Positions 51,416 through 60,572 of a DNA stretch of 64,000 bases are shown in pieces. The position numbers and the translations under genes were made by a program. The stretch covers positions 620,001 to 684,000 of the forward strand of contig OOIN01000021.1 of the NCBI GenBank assembly GCA_900323505.1, in the 5' to 3' direction. The notes beneath the pieces were generated by a model. It made no database searches. It was not told the DNA's origin and was given only the letters and a program-made list of their open reading frames with translations. Source of the DNA: Ustilago trichophora. Taxonomy: Eukaryota > Basidiomycota > Ustilaginomycetes > Ustilaginales > Ustilaginaceae. Positions within the stretch are counted from its first letter, which is position 1. Each line of letters starts with the position of its first letter.

Positions 51416-52129
51416 TCACTCGATGTAAGGTAGGGCTCTAGCAATATCTGCTGCACGGAGGGCTCTCTCGTATCTTCCGACGCGTTTACGAGCTTCGTCT
51501 GTGCCTTCGAGACTATCAAGGTCGGATCGGTGGGTATTGAGCCACGATGTGAATTGGCCAAGGACGTCGTAGTGCATTTCGCGGACCGAAGGGGGTTGCT
51601 GCTCGACTGTTTTAGGATGAAAAGGGCCAAGAGTCAAACGCGTGATGGCAGCATCAAACGTCTTGAGATGTGTCTTGAGATTGTCGGCTAACATGGTTTC
51701 AGCAAGGCCAGAAGAGGCAAAGGACGTCAGCAAAGAAACATATTGCACGACTCGTTCGACTGAATAGCCAATGAAGGAAAACTTACTTGGGTTCCAGTCT
51801 GCAGTACCAAAATACTGCAGGTCGTCGACGAGCCGTTGGGCTTGTGTGGGGTACGTTTGGAGCTTTTGGCGGATTTTAGGTTCCGGCCACTTTTGCAGTC
51901 TGAACGGATACTCGCTGCGATAGTCGTCGATCGAAACCTCCGGTGGAGAGTGAATCTGAGTCGAGGAAACCGGTTGAGAGTGAACCCAATTCGAAGACTG
52001 CGCCCGAAGCCGACGACTCTCAGCTTCGGCGGGGTCCTCGTGTGCGTTGATGGCGCAGAGAAAGGGCAGAATGATGGCGAGACTAAGCAAGCCAAACAGG
52101 CTCACGGATCGAATCGATGTGAACATCAT
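51416..52129 (-). CDS. HEDP-family small secreted protein 4 (candidate effector)
   Basis: Two exons, 51787-52129 then 51416-51687, with a 99-bp phase-1 intron (GTAAGT..TTAG), giving 204 aa. The intron length is a multiple of three and contains no stop, so retention would add 33 residues. I place the intron because donor, phase and position match the three paralogs and the joined product restores the same 27-residue spacing between WNP and FHP as copy 3. The signal peptide (about 1-29, ends CAINA) precedes HEDP. An insertion of ~25 residues rich in Ser/Gln/Pro after residue 45 makes this copy longer. Exon 2 has FHPKTVEQQPPSVREMHYD and FTSWLNTHRSDLDSLEG. No Cys in the mature protein. Confidence 0.85.
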   Translation of the reverse strand: MMFTSIRSVSLFGLLSLAIILPFLCAINAHEDPAEAESRRLRAQSSNWVHSQPVSSTQIHSPPEVSIDDYRSEYPFRLQKWPEPKIRQKLQTYPTQAQRLVDDLQYFGTADWNPSKFSFIGYSVERVVQYVSLLTSFASSGLAETMLADNLKTHLKTFDAAITRLTLGPFHPKTVEQQPPSVREMHYDVLGQFTSWLNTHRSDLDSLEGTDEARKRVGRYERALRAADIARALPYIE

Positions 52130-52653
52130 GGCACCTAACGGCTTTAAGATGAGGGAGCAAAGGGGAAAAGGTAGGAAGAGAAACGACTTCTTGCCAGTCG
52201 GAAGAGGGTCGTGATGGAAGGTAAGGGAGAAGATTAGTACCAAGGCTTTCCTTGAACGGCCTAGATATTTCTTGGCTACATGCACAGCCTAGTTGAGAGT
52301 CGATGGATGATTGTCGAGATAAAATGAAACGAGTGAACGACACACGAGGCGCATGACAGGTACAACAAAGAGGAGGCAAGCGTGGAAACCAAAATGAAGG
52401 AGGTTGAAGGAATCGACGGTGGTCGACCGTGCGGTGCGGCACGGTGCAGCGCTGCAAGCTCAGTTGTTGAACCATGAATTACAGTGGCAATCAAAGCTAG
52501 ATGAGATGGTGGGGATATGTCCACTGCGGTGTATGCCTGTGAAATGGCTGCAGTTGTCAGAATTGCAGAGCAACGGCCCACATTTTACAGATAGGGACTG
52601 CTTTGTGGTGATGTGATGCGACTAAATGGTGTCGGCGTGGGAATCTTGGACCT
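52130..52653. other. Intergenic region at the upstream end of the cluster
   Basis: About 520 bp holding the promoter of HEDP gene 4 and the 3' flank of the 265-aa gene. No supported gene. Confidence 0.45.
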
Positions 52654-53451
52654 TCAATCGTAGAGTTCAGCGTCAGACATCTCGGGAAGAGGGGTAAAGT
52701 AGCGACAGGAAGGAGGCTTGATGCGCTGACCGTGAAAGATTTTGAGTAGAATGCAGTGAAGGTCCCTGCAGAAACGGATGATCTCGGGGTCGTAGAGCGA
52801 GCAGACTTTGCAGCAACGGAAGAAGAAGGCGTCGTCATTCGGAGCGAGCATGATGCAGTGTTCGGCATAGAGGTTTTGGACAGCACGGATGATTCTGAAG
52901 CGCTGCTTGAGTGAGTCTGCAGATTGGTCGAGGATGTTGTCAGGGTGAAGGAGGGTGCATAAGTCACGACGCAGCATTTCTGAAAGTGCGCTGATGTCGT
53001 AACGGAGTGAAGGAATCAAGATTTGGAGAGGCGGTCGTGGAAGTTTCTCTTTGCCGTGTGAGGTGACCAGCTTAAATTGTGAGAGCGGATGTGATGGGAT
53101 GGGCATGATCTGATAATCGAGGAGGCAAAAAATGTCGAGGATGGCTTGATGCTGGCTTTGGTACTCGATGAAGTTGAGGCAGCGTTTGGTTTTCTTGGAC
53201 GACTTTGGCAAACTGCGTAGAATGCGCAACTCGGCTTGCAAGTTTTTGACAAAGATACGACGTTGCAATACTCTGGCAAAGATGCTGCCATCGCAGAACC
53301 TGTGATCCACCTCATCGGGTGTTACAATGGAAGGATCGAAACGTTGGCCGCACCGAAATACTGCTTTGCTTTGAAGGCCATTGTGGACAGGTAAGGCGAA
53401 GTGCTGACTGCTAGACATGGCGGTGCGATCAGGGCGACGGGATGATGTCAA
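52654..53451 (-). CDS. Hypothetical protein next to the secreted-protein cluster
   Basis: A 265-aa intronless frame (an ATG at 53418 would give 254 aa, MSSSQHFALPVHN). There is no signal peptide or membrane span. It is rich in Leu, Arg and Cys/His with predicted helices, for example LLHPDNILDQSADSLKQRFR, which resembles a J-domain-like HPD followed by helix III, and CCKVCSLYDPEIIRFCRDLH. The HPD may be chance: no helix I/II of a J domain is evident upstream. I do not recognise the family. It shares orientation with the four HEDP genes but not their sequence. Confidence 0.55.
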   Translation of the reverse strand: MTSSRRPDRTAMSSSQHFALPVHNGLQSKAVFRCGQRFDPSIVTPDEVDHRFCDGSIFARVLQRRIFVKNLQAELRILRSLPKSSKKTKRCLNFIEYQSQHQAILDIFCLLDYQIMPIPSHPLSQFKLVTSHGKEKLPRPPLQILIPSLRYDISALSEMLRRDLCTLLHPDNILDQSADSLKQRFRIIRAVQNLYAEHCIMLAPNDDAFFFRCCKVCSLYDPEIIRFCRDLHCILLKIFHGQRIKPPSCRYFTPLPEMSDAELYD

Positions 53452-54438
53452 GATGATTCAAGAAGGAGCCGAAGCGAGCAGATGGGATGGAGGTGGAAGG
53501 TAAGAAGGGATGATGATGATGATGAGCAGATTGACAAGGCTCAGGTCATTCGTTGAGTAAGACAATTTGCCCTTTGTTCTGCTCTGCGCTGCGCAGCTCC
53601 GCACTGACCTCGCAATTTCGGGCTGAGCAGCAGCAACAGCAGCAGCAACACGGCTCATCCGACGCAATGATGCGCTGACAAGATGAAGTGAAGCGGATCT
53701 TCCGCCCAAATGCAATCAGCAGTGTCCCACAATCCAAACGACGCGAGACGATCCTTTTGTCCGCCTTGAACTGAGCGCACTTGACTGACCTCTGCATCAA
53801 CGCGTTTGCTCAATTCAAACGCAAAAGTCCCCAACACTTAGGATTCGATACATTACTTGGCCTTTGAATAAATCCCACGCCACCAAAAGCATACATAACG
53901 TATCGTCATTTGTCGGATGCAATCCGAGTATGACCTGAAAAGATGCTTTTTGTCGGCTGCTTCCTAATGAAGTGAATCAGCCAAAATGATGTAGTACAGC
54001 GGTACACAGATTCCCGATTTCCGCGTTTCTTTTCTTTTCTTTTTCTTTTTTTTTTCTCTTTTTTTCTCTTTGTGTGTGATTTTGCCAATTCTTCCTGTTT
54101 GTCCTCCTCATGTAACAAACCAGCTCCAGTTCATTTCCTCAAATCATCACATCTCTGATGGCAGCCATCGATCAAAGCCAGCTTCGTTAATCGCAACCAC
54201 CACCACCACCGCCGCCAACATCACAGCCGTCGAGCCATTGCTACCAACACAGCACAGTATCTTTCAGCATTCCAAGTCGCCCTTCACCTCTGCTGCACCA
54301 CCAGGCCATGCTGTCTCTCGCACACGCCGTAACCCTCTCATAGACAATCCACACTCAGTCACAGCGGCACAGAAGCTTGGCATCAGACGTAAGCCTGGCT
54401 GTGCGGCACTCGGCTCATCAGAGCATTGCTAGAAACGC
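53452..54438. other. Divergent intergenic region
   Basis: Between the 265-aa gene (minus) and the tRNase Z gene (plus). It holds T/C-rich runs at 54025-54070 and CAC/CCG trinucleotides near 54200-54220. An in-frame stop at 54430-54432 limits the tRNase Z N-terminus. No other supported gene. Confidence 0.5.
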
Positions 54439-57400
54439 ATGTGGTGGTCACGCCTACCAATCCTTACACCAACCACTTGCGCTCTATCATCCCCTCGCAT
54501 CAGTAATCTACCACCTTCTTCGCGCAGATTCAGCTCCTCTACACTCATTCGCGCACCAAGAGAACAAAGAAACATGCTTGCCGATCTCCGTGTCCTCCAT
54601 GTCCCCTCATCCGACACCAATGTCCTCCCTCCAGTCATCCTCCAACTCGGGGCTGATCGTTACCTTTTCAATGTTGGCGAGGGCACCTCACGCTCCTCCA
54701 CCCAGCGCAAAGCCAACCTCAGCCGTGTCTCCAACATTTTCATCTCCAGAGTTGCATGGGAGGCTATCGGCGGTCTGCCCGGTGTCCTCATGTCCATGGC
54801 CGATGGTCAGCGTCCCAGCGAAGCAGTCTACGGTCCAGAAAGTCTTCGCTATGCCCTCGCAACCATGCGAACCTATGCAAAGCGAGACATCATGAAGCTT
54901 CACATCAACGAGATCCCAGCACAGTCTGCCTCTTCAACTTCGGCCAACAAGCAAAGCACATCGCCTGAGCCAGAAGCCACACCTTTCTTCAGCGACGACA
55001 ACCTCTCCATCTACGCTGTGCCTCTCTTGCCCACCAACGCCTCTCAAAGAGCTTCCAAGAAGCAAAAGCTGGACACTCAGCGCCCAATAACGCCCTCGGC
55101 AGCCACACTCGATAAGGTCGATAAGCTGTGGCGAAAGCCCTACTTCAACCCTTCCAGCCTTCAAGGTCAAGAGGCGCAGGCTTGGATTCAGCTCGTATCT
55201 GACAGCATCTTCAACGATTCTCTACTTCAAAAACGTCAGCAGCAACAGTCAACAACCAACACTGAGGCAGTTCCAGATGCGTCAATGTCGGGAAAGCTTG
55301 TTTCTTCCACCGATGATGTCGAGACGGACGACGCCGACGTATCGCAAGCTCCACCATCATCACATTCAAAACCTCTTTCGCCGTGGCGCCCTCCCCTCTC
55401 CCCCGCTTTCGTCACACGTCTCTTGCCACACCCACACACCGACACCCGCAACATTTCAGCAGATCAAAGTGACATTGCCCAAGGCGGCCAGGCACCCGTT
55501 CTCGCTTATATCTGCGAGGCACACCCGCAACGAGGCAAGTTTGATCCACTCAAAGCCACCCAGGCTGGCGTTCCTCCAGGTCCTTCTTTCGCAGCCTTGA
55601 CAAAGGGTGAGGATATCACTTTCAACCGTCCAGTCTCTTGGCCAAGTATGCAGGCCGACGAAAGGAAAAAGTGGATCCAGTCTCAGAGAGGCGCTCAGCG
55701 TGCTGGAGCAGGGGTTGCCACTAACAAGCCCAAGCCAAATGGCAAGCAGAACGCTAAAGAAAATGCCAAGGATGCGCAGGACCCGACACCTGCTTCTTGG
55801 AGCCAGCTTGAGGAAGTGCTTGTCAAGTCGACCGATGTAGTCGGTCCTTCGCGTGCTGGCGCTGTCGTTTTTCACATGTACCTTCCTTCGGTCGCTTACA
55901 TCGACGACCTGCTAGGCGAGAGTGTTTCAGCCACCTTCTCGCCATACACGGCCCACGCCAACACGCATCTACCCAAGGAACAGTCACGAACACCCCATGC
56001 CATTGTGCACGCTGTGCCGCTCGATGTTCTCCAAGATGCACGCTACCGAAAATGGATGCGACTGTTTGGGCCCGGATGCCATCATGTCATTGCCAACTAC
56101 GACGTCTGCGCCAACAAGCTCATGTTCCCTTCCAGCGCCACCATCCCACTTCGTCTTTCCAAGCTCGATGATGTCATGTTCAAGGTGCCCCAGTACCAGC
56201 TTGCACCTCGTTTCTCCCTCGATGCTCTGTCGAGCGGTGCAGCAGCCGAGTTCCCACTTAAGCTCGTGGCAGCCGAGGCCGACCAGGTCATCCCGCTGCA
56301 TCCTCGTGGCGAGCCCAAACGCTACAGCTCGGGCGCACCCGATTTCGACTGGCCTGTACAGTCTGAGCAAGCAGACAAGTTTGCCGCTTTCCAATTCGAT
56401 GTCGCAGAGGAGACAGAGCAGCAAGCGCAGCAACTTGCCAAAGCCAAGGCCAAGAACAATACCAACCCGAAGGTCAAGACGCAAAAGCCTCGGAACAGCG
56501 CCACTGCCACCGAAGACGTGTCGGCAGACGAACTTGGAGCGGTGCGCAACATGCGTCTGAGAGAAGCGCGCAAGCAAGCATGGGAAGAGTACCTAAATGT
56601 GGTTGCGAAGATCAAGGCAAGTTCTTCCACACGGTCTGCCGGGTTGGCTCCGGAGAAGGACATCTTGGTGACCACACTGGGTACCGGCTCAGCAGCACCT
56701 AGCAAGTACCGCAACGTCATCTCGACTCTCATCCAGACGCCTTCCTCTGGCAACATTCTGCTCGACGCTGGTGAATCCACATACGGCCTGCTTCGTCGCA
56801 AATTTGGATGTCGTCGAGATGGCACCGCTGCTGAGAGCGGGTCGCTGGTCGGCCAAGATGTCGACGACATTCTCCGCGAGATGAGAGTTCTGTTCATCAG
56901 CCATATTCACGCAGACCACCACATCGGGCTCATTCGATTGCTTCTCGAGCGACGCAAGCTCCAGCCCAAGTCCGAAAAGCCGCTCTATCTTGTCGGAACA
57001 GGCTTCGTCCACAACTACCTGGAAGAGTACGAACAGATCGAAAAGCTTGGGCTGGATGAAGACGTCATTCTTGTGCTCAATGACCACCTTGATCACCAAA
57101 CGGGTGTCGATCCCAACCCCGCTGCCAATGCAGCCACAAGCTCAAACACTGCGAACGGCAATGCGCGTGAACAGCGTGCGCGCCACGAACACGTCTCGCA
57201 TGTTGAAAGTATCAAGACTCTCACTGGCCTCTCGGCCATTCACACAGCACGCGTCGTTCACCGTGGATCGCACTGCTACGGCCTTGTCCTTCGACATGCT
57301 ACCGAGGGTTGGTCTGTCACTTACTCTGGTGACACCCGTCCTGCACCTGAGCTCATCGCTGCCGGCCGGGACTGTACGCTGCTGATCCACGAAGCGACGC

Positions 57401-58418
57401 TCGAAGATGGTGAGCTCGAGATGGCTATCGGTAAAGGTCACTCTACCTTTGGCGAGGCTATTCGAGTGGGGCATGAGATGGGTGCGCAAAACATCCTGCT
57501 GACGCACTTCTCACAGCGCTATCCGAAGATGGCAAGATCTTCGCTATTTGCGTTGGGCGACCAGGGTGGGCAAGGTGGCAAGAATGTGCCGATTGCATTG
57601 GCGTTTGATATGGTGACTTACCCGTTGAGCCAATTCAGCAAGATTCAGGGATATACGCCTGCGATGGAGGCGCTGTTCGCGGCGGACACCGAGGGCGATG
57701 AGGATGTTGTTGTTGGGGCTGGTGAGGCTGGGGCGGACGGTGCTGCTGGTGCTGGTGGAAAAGCAGAGGAGAAGGGGCAGCAAGGGAAGCAGCAGCAGTC
57801 GAAAGGCAAGAGCACCAAGGGTTCTGCTGTTGCGGCAGCTACCTCGCTTGGTGTCGTCGCCGCGTCCAACGGTGAAGCTGAACAAGAGGCTATCGCTCAT
57901 AAGGCCGAGCAAGATCGTTAGTATCTACACTTTGCTCATCTTTGTCCACATTGGTCTTATAGTACAATGCTAACAATTCTATCCTTAATTCTCTCTCCAT
58001 GCGTGCAGTTAAGTCGTCGACCTCTGACGCAGCCACTTGGTCGGAGCGATACGTGCGCAAAGGAATGAAACCGTCAGAATGGCGCTATATCGGCCTTCGC
58101 TTCTCCCCCTTTCCTTCTTCCTCCACCCTCCCCACCATCCTACCCAGCTTTGTACTGGACGTAGTACATACGGCCCAAACATCCACACTGGGCAACGCTG
58201 GGGGAGCTTACAACGTCGACATTCTGTCCACACATTCTTGCGCCCTTGATCAAGGAAAGAGTTGGGATGCCGTACTCCGTGTAGAAGCCAGACACGGTCA
58301 GGATCTAGTAACTTCGTTAAGCATGCTTCCCTCCCCCACGGTACAGGACAAAAAGATACGATTGCGAGTGGTAGGCCCAACAACAGCTGTTCAAACTTTG
58401 CAGAATTTGTTCTTCTAA
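54439..58418 (+). CDS. TRZ1: Long-form tRNase Z (ELAC2/Trz1-like), apparently fused by splicing to an RNase P Pop8/Rpp14-like domain
   Basis: Exon 1 (54439-57916) encodes the long tRNase Z that cuts the 3' trailer from pre-tRNAs. The catalytic half shows GTGSAAPSKYRNV (PxKxRN loop, 754-759), FISHIHADHHIGL (HxHxDH zinc site, 822-827), YSGDTRP, HEATLED, GKGHST and LLTHFSQRYP. The N-terminal half is the degenerate domain of long forms. Residues 1-45 are a mitochondrial-type presequence and Met46 (54574) could start a nuclear form. Unspliced, the frame ends at TAG 57919-57921 (1160 aa). That stop lies within a well-formed 92-bp intron (57917-58008; GTTAGT, branch GCTAAC, GTGCAG). Splicing adds exon 2 (58009-58418) for a 1295-aa product. 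The added 136 residues resemble Pop8/Rpp14-type RNase P/MRP subunits (VDILS...WDAVLRVEARHGQDL, KIRLRVVG). A separate gene starting at ATG 57999 is the alternative. Confidence 0.85.
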
Positions 58419-58626
58419 ACACTGCAATACAGTCCACACAGTACACGCCTAATCACACAAGATTTCTAAGAGTGGAATAGAAGGAATAAAACCTTCTCGT
58501 CCAAAGCTGGGAAGTTATGTACATTATAAAAAGAAACAGTATTAGTGAGAAGAGTCGAGTGTGTAGGAGTGGGATTGTACAAGGTGAATCGATTGGATGT
58601 AGTTTGTTAGGGTTGCAGCTGAGATT

Positions 58627-59805
58627 CTAGAGCTGGGTACCAAAGACGTAATCCCAAACCTTGGATGTGACGCCAAAGCCCAACTCGAAGTTCTTGTAAT
58701 GGTGTTCGAGATGGTACTGCTTCATGTTCTTCATGTACTGAGGCAACTTTGTGTGGTGGAGAGCATAGTGCATGCAGTCGTAAACGACGTACATGCAGAA
58801 AGATCCCGAGATGATGCCGTTTGCTACTGCGTTGGGGAAGAGAGTGTGTGCGAGTTGGGTGAATGGGTAACTGAGGACAAAGAAGAGGAGAGGAGGCATG
58901 ACGAGGCGAAGGCGATCCATGGGGAGATAGTGGTGGACACCGTGGAGGAGGAAGTGGAGGGTGAGGAAGGCGGGTTTGTCGGGGAGAACGTCGTCAATGT
59001 GGAAGAGGAAGCGGTGGATGGTGTATTCGAGCAAGGTCCAGATGACGACGCCGATGACCCAGCAGATAGCTGTTTGAGTGAGGGCGATGGACCAGATGGA
59101 GGTGTCGAACTGGGTAGGGTTGGAAGCGGCTTGGTACCAGTTGGAGGCGTTGAGGGGGGTTTTGGAGAGGTTGGAGGCGAACTGGGTGGTGGAGCGGAAG
59201 AAGATGATGGATGCGATGGGGAGCCAGATCATGGGGACTACGTACCAGGGGGTACGGGTGAAGACTTCGAGGTAGTCCTGGTCAAAGAAGCGAGCAGGGT
59301 TTTTGAGATGTCGTGGCGAGTGAACCTGCTGTAGGTAAAAGTGTTTGGAGAAGTTGGCACGAAGCATCTGAGGCATGAGTGGCTTGTTAAGGTCGAGGAA
59401 CTTGTTGGTCTTGTAGTCAGAGGAGAAATCGGTCTCCTCGGGGTGGAAGTCGTCGGTGATGACGATGGAATCGTCCTTGCCAGAATAGCCTCCTTTGGCA
59501 GCACGCTGGTTGAGGGCACTGATTTCAGCCTCGGTGGTGGGGAGTCGACCGATGATGTGCTCGTCGAGAAGCTCGTAGGCAGAGTCGGAGTGAGAGTGCT
59601 CCTGAGGGTCGTCCATGATGTGACCCATGTCCTTGCCGGCGTACTGTAGGATGAGGTCGTCTCCACCAGGATGGTCGTCGACGAAATCAGTGACGTCGTA
59701 GACCTTGCCGCGGTGGATGACCCAGCAATCGGTGGCGGTATTGTGCCTGGCAACGTCGTCAGCAGAGAAGAGCTGCATCTTGGAGGAAGAAGCTGTTGCC
59801 GCCAT
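58627..59805 (-). CDS. SCS7: Fatty acid 2-hydroxylase with cytochrome b5 domain (Scs7/FAH1)
   Basis: A 392-aa ER membrane enzyme that 2-hydroxylates the very-long-chain fatty acid of sphingolipids. The N-terminal cytochrome b5 domain (about 10-85) has the heme HPGG at 45-48 and a second His in HSHSDSAYELLDEHIIG. The C-terminal hydroxylase has four membrane spans and the His clusters HRFLFH, HFLLHGVHH, HYALHH and HLEHHYKN that hold the di-iron centre. The length matches yeast Scs7 (384 aa). The ATG at 59805 (MAATASSSKMQLF) is chosen; the open frame runs further 5' to 60108, but that part is Thr/Ile repeat sequence from a GGT/GAT-rich leader (59830-59880). The mirror palindrome at 59942 lies in its promoter. 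Confidence 0.95.
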   Translation of the reverse strand: MAATASSSKMQLFSADDVARHNTATDCWVIHRGKVYDVTDFVDDHPGGDDLILQYAGKDMGHIMDDPQEHSHSDSAYELLDEHIIGRLPTTEAEISALNQRAAKGGYSGKDDSIVITDDFHPEETDFSSDYKTNKFLDLNKPLMPQMLRANFSKHFYLQQVHSPRHLKNPARFFDQDYLEVFTRTPWYVVPMIWLPIASIIFFRSTTQFASNLSKTPLNASNWYQAASNPTQFDTSIWSIALTQTAICWVIGVVIWTLLEYTIHRFLFHIDDVLPDKPAFLTLHFLLHGVHHYLPMDRLRLVMPPLLFFVLSYPFTQLAHTLFPNAVANGIISGSFCMYVVYDCMHYALHHTKLPQYMKNMKQYHLEHHYKNFELGFGVTSKVWDYVFGTQL

Positions 59806-59941
59806 TGTTGTGGATGTGGCGAGACAGGGTATAGTAGTAGTGATGATGATGGTGGTGGTGGTGGTGGTGGTGGTTCTCAACAAAATCGATTCAAAGAGAC
59901 AAGTCGAAAGCGTCAGGGTTCTGACCACGCCACTTTTTTTG

Positions 59942-59953
59942 TACTGTACAGTA
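59942..59953. repeat. Palindromic motif TACTGTACAGTA
   Basis: Mirror order of the halves found at 2827, 30030 and 60251; about 137 bp upstream of the SCS7 start. Confidence 0.7.
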
Positions 59954-60250
59954 CAAAATAGCTGCGCGCGTGTGTGACTGCGCCTGCGTGTGGCAAAAAT
60001 GTATTGAATTTTTCTCACTGGAGATGCGGATTCCAAGCCAAGAGGCTTCTTCTCGGCGTTCTCCTTCCGTCCTTGAATTGAACACATTGGATCATGGATT
60101 GAATTCACAAACCTCGAATGCTTGATCGTCCCGACATCGAGCTGTATTGGGAAATCAGATCAACTGGAAAGCCAAGTTGGTGTGATTATAGTAGTTGCTT
60201 ACACGCTTAACGTAAGGCGCGGTTGGCACATGTATTTGCAGCTCCGACTG

Positions 60251-60262
60251 TACAGTACTGTA
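60251..60262. repeat. Palindromic motif TACAGTACTGTA
   Basis: Third exact copy of the 12-mer, about 310 bp upstream of the MMM1 start. Confidence 0.7.
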
Positions 60263-60572
60263 GCAGAATTTGCATCGGGCAAATTGATCCGCCTTTGCAA
60301 ACGATTCGATTCCTTTTTTCACTCACCAAAATTCTCGCACGACAACAGACCGATCGCCGATCAAAGCGTCCACCATTCACGATTTGACATTTCGAAAGGA
60401 ACGGTTATGCGACATCTTCTGTACAGTACACCTTCTCCTCTCCCTCACATCAGCCGCTGCGACCACCATACATCACCATGAGGAACGCCAAAAAAGGCTC
60501 AACTCACCTGCTCCTGTAGGCAGCTGGCACCCCGCACACAAGCTTACTCACACCGTCCATACCTCCACCACC

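Larger units (their letters stand above)
59806..60572. promoter_or_regulatory. Shared divergent intergenic region between SCS7 and MMM1
   Basis: About 770 bp between two divergent starts. It holds TACTGTACAGTA at 59942-59953, TACAGTACTGTA at 60251-60262 and TACAGTA at 60422, the densest group of this motif in the window, plus a GGT/GAT trinucleotide stretch near 59840-59875. Confidence 0.55.

Noticed and set aside
50860..51630. 256-codon minus-strand frame between and overlapping HEDP gene 4
   Set aside because: It overlaps exon 2 of the HEDP copy in another frame, lacks any recognisable feature, and its composition is not coding-like. It might be a relic, but I cannot support it.
47729..52129. 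HEDP proteins as lytic polysaccharide monooxygenases
   Set aside because: They share the N-terminal His, but they are short, Cys-free, apparently helical, and show none of the other conserved LPMO sequence blocks.
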